Shown: positions 49,747 through 61,563 of the stretch, piece after piece
Layout: every line of letters begins with the position of its first letter
Position numbering within the stretch: the stretch's first letter is position 1
Assembly: GCA_964035545.1 (NCBI GenBank)
Contig: CAXIUT010000054.1
Span: 1-64,000 of the forward strand
DNA: 64,000 bases
Source of the DNA: Bugula neritina
Lineage: Eukaryota; Bryozoa; Gymnolaemata; Cheilostomatida; Bugulidae
Direction of reading: 5' to 3'
Program-made: the position numbers and the translations under genes
The notes under the pieces: model-generated
Database searches by the model: none
What the model was told of the DNA's origin: nothing
Seen by the model: the letters and a program-made list of their open reading frames with translations, nothing else

Positions 49747-50165
49747 TATTTGATAGCTGTAATTTTTACATTAGATCTTTAAAACAAGAATTACAAGTTA
49801 TTATTTCATCAAATTAAATTAAAAACTTGTTTACTACTCTTTAATAAAGTCAAGAAGATATCTCAGACTTAACATATTTTAGAAAAAATATTGAAAACCT
49901 ACTTAATTTGTGATTAAATATTCTTAATCTTTCAATATGTTGTATTTTCATTAATATTTATCAATTAAGTTTATGATTATTTTAATTTGGTATAATCTTA
50001 TCTTTATATTTCTAAATTTAAAAAATATGTTGATTAAAATATTATAAAACATTATTTTTTATAATATTTTAGCTCAATTTTCTAAAAAAAATATTAAAGA
50101 TATATTAAATTGATATAATGATTAATATAATAACTTCTTACTAAATTGATTAATAAATAATAAGT
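49747..50165. other. AT-rich spacer, possible 3' extension of the importin gene
   Basis: No independent gene seen. The frame of the upstream gene continues for ~120 codons after its TGA, at first with helix-like composition (QNKNYKLLFHQIKLKTCLLL), then pure AT-rich noise. Confidence 0.4.
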
Positions 50166-51180
50166 ATGAATTCGGAAGAAATCATGAGTGAATTTTATGA
50201 AGATAGATTTGAATAGGAATAGTTGAATAAATTGAAGACAATCATTACTGATCTATAAAAATAGATAAAGTAAAATGATGAGCACCTCAAGAAACAGAAG
50301 GAGATCAATCATTCATATTAAGTTAAAGAAAAATCCAATTTTACAAAAATGATTGAACAAGAAGATAAAATTAAAGAGCTTATTGAATAATTAGATTTAA
50401 TGAAGAAAAGTAATAGAAGTAGAGATGAATCTGAAACAAAGATAAGATAATTATCTTAAAATGTTGATAATCTTCTAAAAGAAAAATAATAGATATTATA
50501 ACAGAACAGAATACTACAAGAAGAAATAAATAGACTAACATCTTCTTTAGATAGGTACTTTATGCAATATCTAGATGCAATGATCAACTCAGCTTAAATA
50601 CAGAAGGGATAGAAAAGTATTAAATTTTATCATAAAGTGAAAATATCAGCTAAAGAGAATCCATTTCAAGTTTTGGAGTTAGTAGTATGGATGCCTAGAA
50701 TAGTTTTAAAAAATAAAGTTAAAGGAAACTTTTTATTTCACCTTCAATAAATGAAAGCATTGACAATTAAAATGAGTATTAGAGATAATATATAGAATAA
50801 GCAAAGATTCAAGTGATGCAAGTATGAAGTTATTGAAATCATATCCTATTAAAGAACCATAATTTATGAATCCAAAACTTTTTAAGAAAAATCAAAATTC
50901 TTCTTTGAAGTTAAATGGATAAACTATTCATTAAAAGATATTTTGTGAATCTTACGATAACTATGAATAATAGTCCTCCATCAAGTAGCCTTATGACTTT
51001 AACAGTGATAATTTTAAACCTCGAATAAAGCTTATTCATAAAAATATAATGAATGCCGCAAGAAAACACATAAAAGAAATATCTGAAGATGAACAGATAG
51101 TATTTTTAAACATGATGACGTCATGGGCTGAAGAAAAGATTGAAAGAATTTTGGAAAAAGATGATCTAGATGGATATTGA
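50166..51180 (+). CDS. Coiled-coil protein, unknown function
   Basis: A 324-residue product with two 20-nt introns (50555-50574 and 50776-50795); both are needed to avoid TGA and to reach the conserved-looking C terminus. Residues 1-135 are a Gln/Glu/Lys coiled coil. The middle is Ser-rich (SISSFGVSSMDAQNSFKKQS). The last ~70 residues are helical and acidic (IVFLNMMTSWAEEKIERILE). No family recognised. Confidence 0.75.
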
Positions 51181-51389
51181 AATTTGAAATATTATTAAAA
51201 TTAATATTACAGAAAATAGCTTCATAATTTATATTTAAAAGTTCTATTTCTTCCATCTTAAATAAGATTCATAAGATTATTATGTTTTCTTGAAAAAATG
51301 ATTAATTATTCTAAATGTATTAATTAAACAGATTATATAAATTATTCTTTTGATGATAGATCATAATAGAAATCAACTGAGAAGATGAG

Positions 51390-54273
51390 TCACTTCTTCA
51401 CGAGCATTTTAGAGATCCATCCTATGCTATCTATTTTTGATAAGCATTTCCTCTATTAATTATCCAATATCTCTACTCTATCGATCTTCAAACTCATAGT
51501 TATCTATATAACTGATGAAATACCTTTATGATCAAGAATGTCTCCGAATTTTTAATAAAACAGTCGACCATGGAACAATTTATCAATCATAATGGCTATA
51601 CTCCAACTATATGATTTAGCTGATTCTGGTTGTCCAACTAATACTTATGGTGCTTGATAAAGTCGCACCTTCTATTTGGGTTTTTGCTTTTTGGAAAGAG
51701 TAAGTTTTGTATTTTCAATGTTCATAGGATTAAAATGCATCACAAAAATCTTTTCAGGACAAAGATTTTAAATTTATCTTTGAGCTAACAGTTCCAAACC
51801 AAACTCCATTAGTTTTAAAGAAAGCATGTATTTTATTTATCTTGGGGGATTTTTTTTTATCAAAGCACTAAATAATAAAATAAATACTCAAGAGTAAGGT
51901 CGATAAATCTGTTTCTATTTTCCCATATAGAATGATCTTCTTCTCTATATTCTAAATTACTATCAATTTTGCGTATATCTCTATATATTTATTCATCTTT
52001 CTTTCGCTCCCTAACTATCCTTGATTGACTTCTCTGATTACTATTTTTCTAATTATTCTATATAATTTTAGCATATCTTTTAATATTGTCAATGATGTCC
52101 ACACAATTTTTGCCTACTTTTCCTTCTAAAACTGAAATTTATTGCCTAATCAGCTGCACTAGCTACAACATTTTTATATACTTAACTTTAATAGTTTTGT
52201 ATCTTAAAATAGATTCTTATCCTTCTTATTCATCATGTTCCATAGCAGATAAACCTCCTCTACTCGTAGCTAAATACTCAGCATGTTGATGATTTTAGAG
52301 TTAAGAACGTAATCTATTCATATCTTCTAACATAGCTTCGTTTTAAAGACGATAATGTTAGCATTTATCTTTTTATCTTTCAAGTTCAAATACTAGCTTT
52401 TATAAAAGTTCAGAGTCGTCTTAGTAAGATTGATTTTGTTGACGATGATTAACTTCTTCAAGAATTCGTTCCAGTTCTCGAACTCTAACACTAAATTTAA
52501 GCTTTTAGCTTTTTTAAAATTTAACTTGATCCTCTAAAAGACCAACTTTCCTCAATAATCCATTTACATACATATTAGTATCTAATTGAACTTTATTATC
52601 CACTCTACCTTATACTATTGACCTTCCATCACCAATTCTACTATAACTCTACACTCTGCTATAAGGATTACTTTTATCTTTTTGCATATCTTCGATAACT
52701 GCTTCATACATACAAAGAAGTTCTTTCATCTTTTATAACTCTTTATCTTTTTTCTATAGTTAATGAGAGTACTCATTAACAAGTTTATTCATCCTTACAT
52801 AGATATCTTACTCTTAGTCTTCATATAACTTTCCCAGTTATTCAATTTTAATTCTTGATTTTGAACCCTGTAAAAGATTATGAGAAGCTGACTTATGTGA
52901 AGGATTTATTTAAGATCTTTTATGCTAAGATTCATAATATTTTATCTTTTCATTCAAACGAATAACTTATTTATTGAGAGTTTCAACCTTTTATTTGTCT
53001 AGTATCTATGGTTACTTTCTTCTTATTTTAGTGTTTTCTGTTGATTTTATGTAATCATTAGCTTTGTTTAATTCATTTTCGTAGTCTTTGATAATTCCAT
53101 CTAACTCAGCTATTTCTTGGTTCTTCTGATTTATTACCTGATAGTTTTTCATTATTAATTCATCGATTTGAACTTTGTATATCCTTTCTGTTTCAGTTAT
53201 CATTTCTTTATATTTCTATTCTATTTATTCTCTCTAAAATTCTTGTCCTCTCTCTTCGAATAATACCTTTAACTGTCCTATCTCTTCTTCAAGGGTATTT
53301 TTCTAACTATTTAGTTTTTACTATCTAACTTTTATTTGTTTGTACTGTTAATGGATTTGTTGATTGGTCAGAGTCAGGTCTTATAGTTGCTAATTTTTAT
53401 ATTACAATTGCCTGTATAATTCACTAAATTAACTTTATTTAGCTTTTTAAAATTGAATCATTTTCTCTTCCCAAACATGAGTCATACTTTTTTCATATTT
53501 TAATTAATTTTTCAAACGAATCATTTGTTATTTTATCTCTTTTTCTTTTTATCTTGATATCTAAGTTTATTTTTCGTGTTAAATAGCTTTTTTTTATAAA
53601 ATAGTTAATTTATTTTAAATTTAAGCTTTTTATTTCTTCATAACTTTATCTGTTTGACTTTCGTTTTTAAACTTTTGTACTTATTTTCTAGCTTATTACA
53701 ATTAAATATCAATTGCTTCATTTTCTAACCTTAGTTTAGACATTTGCTAACTTATTCCAATAAATTCATCTCTAATAAACTTAATTTACTATTAAAGGCG
53801 TCTTTAGTTTTCCATATATTTTTGAACAAGAGTTTATTTCTAATTCTACCATCCGCTTTTTTCTTTCATTTCTATCCCTTCAGCTAACTAGCTCTACTGT
53901 ATCTGATAGCCTTCTTATTTATTTTATTCAGAACGATCTGAAAGTAAAACTCCTTAGTTGTCATTTTGCTGTTTCAAATCCAAGTTAAGTTCAATATTTT
54001 AAGGTTTCTAAGCTTCTGGCTTTTAGACTGCTTAAGAATTATTGTTTCTATAACCATCATTCTGAGAAGAGAAATAATTTGCTCCTTCTTTTTCAATGAA
54101 TACCTACTTAATGATCTATTTTTCTATAATTATTTATTTGATAACTTATTTCTCTATCTACATCGGTACTTAAACTGTGACCTACTAATAAACCTTTACT
54201 TCCTTTATCACCTAAACTTCTTTGATTACTTAAACTGGAACTTAAACTTCTTTGATGACTTAAACTTCTTTAA
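51390..54273 (-). CDS. Long coiled-coil cytoskeletal-type protein, 5' end lost in gap
   Basis: At least 950 residues with one 20-nt intron (51868-51887). The 5' end runs into the N gap, so the start is missing. The N-terminal part is repeats of the KEVQVIKEVQV type (KEVQVPVQVIKEV and similar), followed by ~700 residues of near-continuous coiled coil with Gln from TAA/TAG codons. The C terminus is a folded segment (IFVMHFNPMNIENTKLTLSK, LVGQPESAKSYSWSIAIMID). Val/Lys/Gln repeats of this kind occur in ciliate basal-body and cortical proteins; the role is inferred. Confidence 0.75.
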
Positions 54274-54473
54274 NNNNNNNNNNNNNNNNNNNNNNNNNNN
54301 NNNNNNNNNNNNNNNNNNNNNNNNNNNNNNNNNNNNNNNNNNNNNNNNNNNNNNNNNNNNNNNNNNNNNNNNNNNNNNNNNNNNNNNNNNNNNNNNNNNN
54401 NNNNNNNNNNNNNNNNNNNNNNNNNNNNNNNNNNNNNNNNNNNNNNNNNNNNNNNNNNNNNNNNNNNNNNNNN
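54274..54473. other. Assembly gap, 200 N
   Basis: Exactly 200 N. The left flank is in mid-gene, in repetitive KEVQV-coding DNA, and has no telomere; the right flank is a C4A2 telomere. This is a second artificial join. Confidence 0.95.
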
Positions 54474-54548
54474 CCCAACCCCAACCCCAACCCCAACCCC
54501 AACCCCAACCCCAACCCCAACCCCAACCCCAACCCCAACCCCAACCCC
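54474..54548. repeat. C4A2 telomere, left end of piece C
   Basis: Twelve or so CCCCAA units in left-end orientation, followed about 115 nt later by the stop of the first gene. Confidence 0.95.
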
Positions 54549-54663
54549 TATAAAAATAAAGAATTATGGATATTGGCAATACTTAATTCGAATAAGAATA
54601 GAATTGATAATGAGACAAATCATCCTTTAATAATAAACCATTCATTTTGTTTTTTCTGTCCCC

Positions 54664-55492
54664 TCATAGCTTCTCCTGCTCCTCTATGTCCCTCTTTCTC
54701 AGCAAAAGATTCTGTGTCTTGTTATTCACCAAAAAGCTTTTACTAAAAACTTACCACTCACTACCAAAATCATTCACATATCGAACACAGTCACTGCCCA
54801 ACCATTGACCTGTTGATAAATGCTTCAAAAGAATACCTTCATCCTAAAGAACTTAGCAACCGACTGAATCAAAACGACGAGCTGGATCTACAGTCTAAAC
54901 TACCCAAATAGAGTTAGCATTAAGTGTAGCAGTCATTGACACTTCTTGATATCGACTAAATTTTGAACTACGCATGGGATTGACAAGTAAACTTTGAAGA
55001 TACAACTGAATAAAGATGTAAATACTTTTCTGTTGATAGCATGTGCAGTTATTCTGATTTTATCTCCATATTTAATACTTTAAGATGTACTTTAGCCTGC
55101 AAACTAAACCCCAAAAGTATTTCTCAGAGCTATTTGTCTACTATTGGAAGTAGTAACAGCATAGCATTCCTATCCAAGTATGGGTTCGTTAACATTAAAA
55201 GCCAAAATTCCATTTGTACAAGAATTCATAAGTTGAATATGCTATCCTGCAATTAAAGCACTTTTTCCTATCCTTCCTTCTCCTTTAGGACTAATTTCAA
55301 CCTTTCTAATTTATAGGGTACATTTTGCTTAGCATAGTCGAGTTGAGAAGTATGGTTGAGAGTAAGATTGTTGCCTTGCTGTTTTTTGTAAAGATATTAT
55401 TTGAATTCATGGTCATCAAGTTCCTGTTATTAGTACCAATTGCCCAGTTTGGTCTTTGTAGTAAACCTAGAACCAACGTTATAGTTGTGCAT
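54664..55492 (-). CDS. CFAP161: Cilia- and flagella-associated protein 161
   Basis: A 262-residue protein with two 20-nt introns (55302-55321 and 55006-55025). It follows the CFAP161 pattern: RFTTKTKLGNWYQQQELDDH (the VRIGNWNED region), IKYGDKIRITAH, LYLQSLLVNPMRSSKFSRYQ (the YLSS...S.KSSKRS..QEV region), IWVVQTVDPARRFDSVG and VRYVNDFGSEWQVF. CFAP161 is a microtubule inner protein of motile-cilia doublets. It is the first gene after the telomere, transcribed toward it. Confidence 0.88.
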
Positions 55493-55583
55493 TAAGTTAT
55501 ATTTATTATTATATCATCTAGAAGTTATCCATTATATTAAAAATCATAATAATAAAATAATTAATATTAATGGATCGCTATCA

Positions 55584-56443
55584 TCACAGATACTACCAGT
55601 CATACTTGTAGTCCATGTCATATCCATTTTTCTTCATCAATGCAGTGAGCCACCCTCTTATCTTTCCATAATCTGGCTCAGAAGAAAATTTTAGTTCGTC
55701 TAAATATGCATAAATATCTTCAAAATTAGGTGGTAAGCCAGATAGTAATTAACTTTTGCTTTTATTTTCAGAATTAATGTCTACTAATTCGCATCTCTGA
55801 TGGTATTTGCTTCGACTTGGGTCCAAGGAAGAGTCCCCTTTAGCAAAAATATCATCACATATAACCAACTTTCAAGTTCATCTTTCCTACCGATCCCTCC
55901 TTTTCCATTGGCTGCTCGACTGCTAAACCTTAATGACCCATTGAATTTATCTCTTGATTCTTAAGTAGCTATTTTTCCATTTTTAGTAAAAGAAGTACTA
56001 AACTAGAAATCATTCAAATAAATTTTATGATGCAATTTACCTCTACCCACTAAACAATTGCTAGCTTTTATATCTCCATGCAACATCCCTATTCTATGAA
56101 GAGCATGTATTCTATCAAATAGTTGAATACCCACTATCAACACAGTTTTTAGACCCAATCGACCTCCACAGCGAATTCTCAACTCATCAACATTGTTGCT
56201 CAGATGTTCAAGAACCAAATAAATACGACCTTACCATTAGAAAGCCTCTTTTAGCTAAGAAAAACCACCCTAGTGTAACTCTCTCATTTTCTGATAAACT
56301 TTCACCTCATTCTATGCTGACTTGCTTTAAGATTTAGAGTAACTTTTGAGAATAAAAGATTGATGATCTTTAGCACATAGTTGAATATTTTTATATCCGC
56401 AATCTTTGATAGTTTATACTACTTTGTATTTTCCCTTGATCAT
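55584..56443 (-). CDS. CK1-family protein kinase, altered DFG
   Basis: A 279-residue kinase domain with one 20-nt intron (55797-55816, starting GTC rather than GTA). Seen: KVVQTIKDCGYKNIQLCAKD (degenerate glycine loop), the catalytic-loop HGDIKASNCLVG, GSLRFSSRAANGKGGIGRKD (CK1-type activation segment), LESWLYVMIFLLKGTLPW and C-terminal LKFSSEPDYGKIRGWL, MDYKYDW, typical of casein kinase 1. The metal-binding DFG reads DFQ, so activity is uncertain although HxD and the VAIK-type Lys (FILKSYS) are kept. Confidence 0.88.
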
Positions 56444-56490
56444 TACTTTTTTATTATGCGTATCTCAATTTTATTATTGTAGTTAAAATA

Positions 56491-57514
56491 ATGTAGTCCA
56501 GTCAAAACAACAGCACTAAAAAAGATGCATAGATATATCTCCTAACTGGATTTTTTGGGGCAGGAAAAACTACTATCATTCGAAAACTTCTAACTAACCC
56601 TCATGATTAAAAATATGCTGTCATTCAAAATTAATTCTCTGAAGGATAAATGGGTATCGAACAACCTTTAATTATGGATGAGTCGGGAACTCCATTTAGT
56701 AACTTCTTATAACTACCTAATGGCTGTATCTGCTGCAGTGCTAAGTTTATATATATCAATTCAGAAACGACTTGATAGCTGCCATCGAGTATATCGTCGC
56801 TAATACTACTGTTCGCAAAATATTAGTGGAAACCAATGGAATGGCTGATCCTGTTCAAAGCATAAAACAATTTTGGTTTGATGAATAAGCTTTAATCAGA
56901 GCACAATTGCATTCTGTAGTAGCTATGGTCAATGGAAGGAAATGGGAAGAACAGAGCAAACTAGAATTATTTGATAAGCAAATTGCTAGTGCTAATACAG
57001 TTATTGTTAGTTTTATTGATCAAATTGGACAAGAAGGGTTTCAAAAAGTTGTAGAGGGAATCAGAAAAATGAACTTTTAATGCAATATTTAAAGGTAAAA
57101 ATAGATTTATTAAGAAATGATATTGAAGATTTAACTTTACTCTTTAAAAATAAATCATTATTTGATAAGTAATCTTTATTGCAGATCAGTCAATCCAATG
57201 TTTAACATCATGGACACAAAATAAAACCAATTTTCATTCGAGGATAATGCAATCTAACAACTCATTTATAAGTCTAGCAAGCAGTGGGTTAGTTATTGTG
57301 GTAAAGTGGCCTTAATATCATCAGAATAAAGGGCGCAATCTGTCTGAAAAGTCATCCTAATGTTTTCTAGCTGCAAGGAGTATAAGAGTTGTTCTAAGTG
57401 AAACCTACAAACACAGCTAAAAGTGTATATAAAAATGAAAGTCGAGTGTTGTGCATTGGATAGTAGTTATAAGAATAAAAAATAGCTAAGATTTTACATA
57501 TAAATAAGTAGTGA
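56491..57514 (+). CDS. CobW/COG0523 GTPase, ZNG1-type metallochaperone
   Basis: A 327-residue protein with two 20-nt introns (56745-56764 and 57095-57114). P-loop GFFGAGKTT (residues 20-28), the metal-binding CxCC as GCICCSA (Cys79, 81, 82), and the family ETSGxADP motif as ETNGMADP. The C-terminal domain ends with IIRIKGAICLKSHPNVFQLQ. Eukaryotic members insert zinc into client enzymes such as methionine aminopeptidase. The conserved NxxD specificity motif is not obvious (VIVSFIDQIG lies where NKxD is expected). Its stop is 16 nt from the convergent MORN gene. Confidence 0.9.
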
Positions 57515-57530
57515 ATAAAAAACAATGATA

Positions 57531-60041
57531 TCAATTAGCTTATACTGAGCTTACTTATTTTACTTTGATTAATTTGTTATCCCGCCATATTCCTCTTATT
57601 TTTTAATTGTAAATTGTGAAAAAAGTGCCCTAGCCATCAATTAAGTCATCTCGAAACTAACCCTCAAACCTTTATCCATTGCTTAAAATCAAACATCCCA
57701 AACCATCTTTGTCATCTCTCATAAACCTGCCATTATATGATACCCATACTTATTCACCTAGTTAAAAATTTCTATAATCAAACCCTTCTTCAAGTTTTTT
57801 GACATTTTCATTATAAAGTATTCCTTCTCCTTCCAAAGAATCAGAATTCCATTCACCCTGATAAGCAATCCTTCCATCTGCATAGTAAAGAGTACCATTA
57901 CCGTGCATTTTGCCTTAAAACCAATCTCCACAATATTTACCTCCTTAGTTATAGTAGAAAATGCCATAACCATTGCGTTAACCATTTTATTTACCACCCT
58001 CATACCAACCTTTTACAAACTGTTCTTTTACATACTTCGAATAAATCAAAGAACTTTATCTTTGACTCTCACTTCTAAGGGATTATTTCTTGTTTCCTCT
58101 CAAAGATTATTGAGGCTAACTTTTTTATAATAAATTATTTAGAGACTTCTTGACTGGACTTGGCTATCTTTTGTGTCTTATGCAGCTATTTTCCTTACTG
58201 TGATAAGCTGATAGACCTCCTTTAGAACGAATAAGATTCATAAGCTAAGGGGAAGTGAATATTTAAATATCTCTTGATTTAGATTTTAGATATCTTTGAG
58301 AGTTGCTATCTTTTAGTAGCATTGAATCAGACTATAGTTTTGGAGATCTAGTTTTAGTTCCATTGAACAAAGTTGAAAAACTATTTTCGTCTGAATGTAA
58401 ATTTAAACCTATTGGCTCTCTTATGCTTCTCTCAGCTGAATTATCATACTAACTTATTTCATTAATATTTGATAAATTTATAAGTTTTTTTGATTATCTA
58501 AATCTTGACTCAATGATGTATTCACACTCAGATTCATCAGTAACTTCAATTTAATAGAGATTGTCTAACCAAATAGGAGTTTATTGCTAATTCCCAATAT
58601 CTTCTTCATCTTATTTCATAACCTAGCAAGAGACCTAGTTAGTAATTTAGTTGCTTTACGTAGGAACTGATTATGCTTTATTACTATTTTGAACTCTATT
58701 TTAAAACATCTCCCATTCCTTTCTTTATCTTCTGATAGTGTAGTCCAATTTGTAGTAGTCAAGTTCTTTTACTTTATCTCTTATTGTTACTCCTACTGAT
58801 GCATACTAGCATTCAGGGTGAGATTAGTCTCCATCGCCTTTGACCATAAAACCACTGTCGTCTGGTTTATGAAATATTGCACTTTTTGATGTTGTTAATT
58901 ACTTTTTGTGGTTATTAATTGGATGACTATTTGAATGAATAGATTTTTAGCATCGAGATAGTTATAATTTTTGTTATTTTATGGTTATAATTTATTTTTA
59001 TAATTAGTGGTATCCAACTCTTTATTTTCCATCCCATACTAACATCTTCTATACTAATTTTATAAATCCTAGACTTATTTATATTCCTCGATTTTTTCTA
59101 AATCTCACACACTCTTAAATATATCGATTAAGTTGTTTCTAACTAAAAGTTTCCTTTTGATATAAGGGTCGCTCTAGCATTAACTGAAGTAAAGTCATTC
59201 CTAAACTAAATATCTGTCCATATCCTATATTGGTTGAAAGTCGACCAAGGGCAGTTGTATTTTTAATAGCTACAGTCCCTTCAGGAGGCCAGTAGTAGGC
59301 AGTAAGAGGATCATATTATTAAGTTTATCTTTAAGTTAAGTTCATAGGATTTATAATAGTTTATCCTTCTTAAATAAAATTAGTTTAGTCCTATTGATGA
59401 CCAGATTGTTCGTAAAAATGAGATAACTACCATTCTCCTATCTTATATTTGCCTTATTTATCTATTTTAATAGTTTTTGGAGAAAGAAGAGGTTACTTGA
59501 ACCCATTCTTAACCAAAAAATTACTTGCTTTAACTAAAATATCAATCAATTGTAGTAACTAATATTCTTGAAAGGGGAGATCTTTGATTCTTCTTCTTTA
59601 TGCTTCTTGTTCAAGGTTACGAGCACAATATTGTTCACATAGTCTAATTTGTCCTTTAAAATGAGATCCTTCTTAAATTATATTTTTATGACACTGCCCT
59701 TCAAAGATGTTAAGTGTACACAATGTATTTACATTAACTTTGTTATCTTTTAGATCTATAGTATTGATAATATTTCCCTTATTATCAGTTAATGAAAACG
59801 TCAGCAAAGGTAATATAAAACTATTTGTAATAGTTATTCGTTTATTATAGTACTTGATGTGCTATTCGATAAGTTAGGTACTTTTTCCATCAAGAGTCAT
59901 ACAAATCTAAGCTATTTCTTGATTGTTGGATTCAAAAAGTTAAATTTTACTGGCAGTATGATGAAGAGCAGAGTGTTTAAGAGGATGACAAGGACCTGGT
60001 AGAAGTGACTGAGAGAGAGGAGTAATAGAAGATTGACCCAT
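57531..60041 (-). CDS. Degenerate protein kinase fused to MORN repeats
   Basis: An 836-codon intronless frame. The N-terminal ~330 residues resemble the C-lobe of a protein kinase (YGQIFSLGMTLLQLMLERPL, then FIKLVQKMLVWDGKQRVGYH like subdomain XI), but I find no HRD, and DFG is replaced by GEWQLSH. A Ser/Gln-rich linker follows. The C terminus has at least five MORN repeats (GWYEGGKQNGQRNGYGIFYY, YCGDWFQGKMHGNGTLYYAD, YQGEWNSDSLEGEGILYNEN, FMRDDKDGLGCLILSNGQRF, FEGQFRDDLIDGQGTFF). MORN repeats often bind phospholipids or act as membrane-cytoskeleton linkers. A scaffold role is inferred. Confidence 0.85.
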
Positions 60042-60245
60042 AACGGTTAGTTATTATTATTTTTATCTATATTAAAAAACTTTGATTAAATATTATTTGA
60101 AAGATTCTTTTTATTTACTTAAAAGTCTTAAAAATTAATGAAGAACAATCATTCAAGAAAGAAAATATTTGTTATACGTTAAATGAGATTCTTTTTGAAT
60201 TGATTGTTGAATTTTAAAATTTGGAATTGTTATTTTATTTATTTG

Positions 60246-61327
60246 ATGCCCAATCCTGAAAAAGTCTAGAAAAAAGAGATCGAGTTCCAATAAAACTATC
60301 TGACACAAAAAAAGGCACCTCCAATCAATATATAACAAGCTTATAAAACTTCTAAAGAATGTAGAAATGACTATTCCTATGTTCAAGGATAATAGTCGCA
60401 TCTGATTCGCAGAAGAATGATTCTCAAGGACCATCCTGAAATTGCCAAATTGCTTGTAGACGATAAACCTTACACAATTATTATAGTTTTAGTAGTTGTT
60501 TTCATCTGCATGCTGAACATGTATTACTCAATAGTACTCAATTAATTATCTAGGACAAGCCAATGTGGTTTATCTTGTTGAATTCTTATCTTATAGGAGG
60601 AACTCTAGGTCATACTTTAGGTACTTGCATTCACGACTTGACTCACTACTGTGGAGGTTGCAACATGATGCTCAACAAAGTGATAGCAGTGATAGCTAAC
60701 ATTCCAATGGGTATTCCTTCTGCAATGTCCTATGGAAGGTATCATGCAGATCATCACAATTATTTGAGTGAGTCAAGGCAAGATCCTGATCTACCTCTGC
60801 CATGGGAATCAAAATTATCCTATAATAGTCCTTGGTATAAATATTTTTTCTATGGATTACATCCACTTTTCTATGCACTTAGACCAATATTCATGGATAA
60901 ACCATCCCTCAGAAAAGACTAATTTATCAACTACATCTTCATCATCTTCACTAACTTCCTTATCTATCACTTTTGGGGAGGAAATGCTCTCTTATTTGCT
61001 TTTATTCAAGGACTCAGTACAGGTGGTCCTCACCCCGCAGCTGCCCATCTCATCGCTGAACACTATGAATTCATCAAAGGACAGGAAACTTATGATTATA
61101 TTGGATGGTGGAACATTCTCAACATTAATTTGGGCTATCATGTAGAACACCATGACTTTCCAACTTGTCCTTGGTGGAATCTCAAAAAGGTTAGAGAGTT
61201 AGCTCCCTAATACTACTAGTATCTTCCTTATCGTACCAGTTACTGGAAAGTGATAAAAGACTTTCTGGGTGATGTTAATTTTAACCTTTACAATAGAACT
61301 ATCAGAATTCCACCCAAAAAAGAATGA
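60246..61327 (+). CDS. DEGS1: Sphingolipid delta-4 desaturase
   Basis: A 353-residue protein with one 20-nt intron (60534-60553). It has all three di-iron histidine boxes of the membrane desaturases: HDLTH (123-127), HADHH (160-164) and HVEHH (292-296), plus the DES1-type N terminus and membrane helices (IIIVLVVVFICMLNMYYSI, FIIFTNFLIYHFWGGNALLF). It introduces the 4,5 double bond into dihydroceramide in the ER. GGPHPAAAHLIAEHYEFIKG and TYDYIGWWNILNINLGYHVE are family-specific. Length is close to the family norm (~320). Confidence 0.95.
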
Positions 61328-61563
61328 TTTTTGATCAATATATCTGATCATATCAAAAATATATTTAGAATTAATAAATATACTTTTTTTAATTTGAAAA
61401 TTAGAATATTGATTCAATATTTACTTATTTTTAACATTCTGATAGTTTTTTTCATTTGTTCCTCTTTATAATAAAAATTAATTAACAGTGAAAATTATAA
61501 TAATGAAACTGCTATTGATAATTCATAAAACGCATATTAATTGATTGTTCATATTTAATTGAA

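Noticed and set aside
54226-54579. Similar dipeptide frames across the second N gap
   Set aside because: Telomere repeat plus N; not coding.
57758-59045. Separate MORN gene starting MLVWDGK
   Set aside because: The frame continues upstream without interruption through a kinase-like domain to an ATG at 60039, and MLVWDGKQRV fits kinase subdomain XI.
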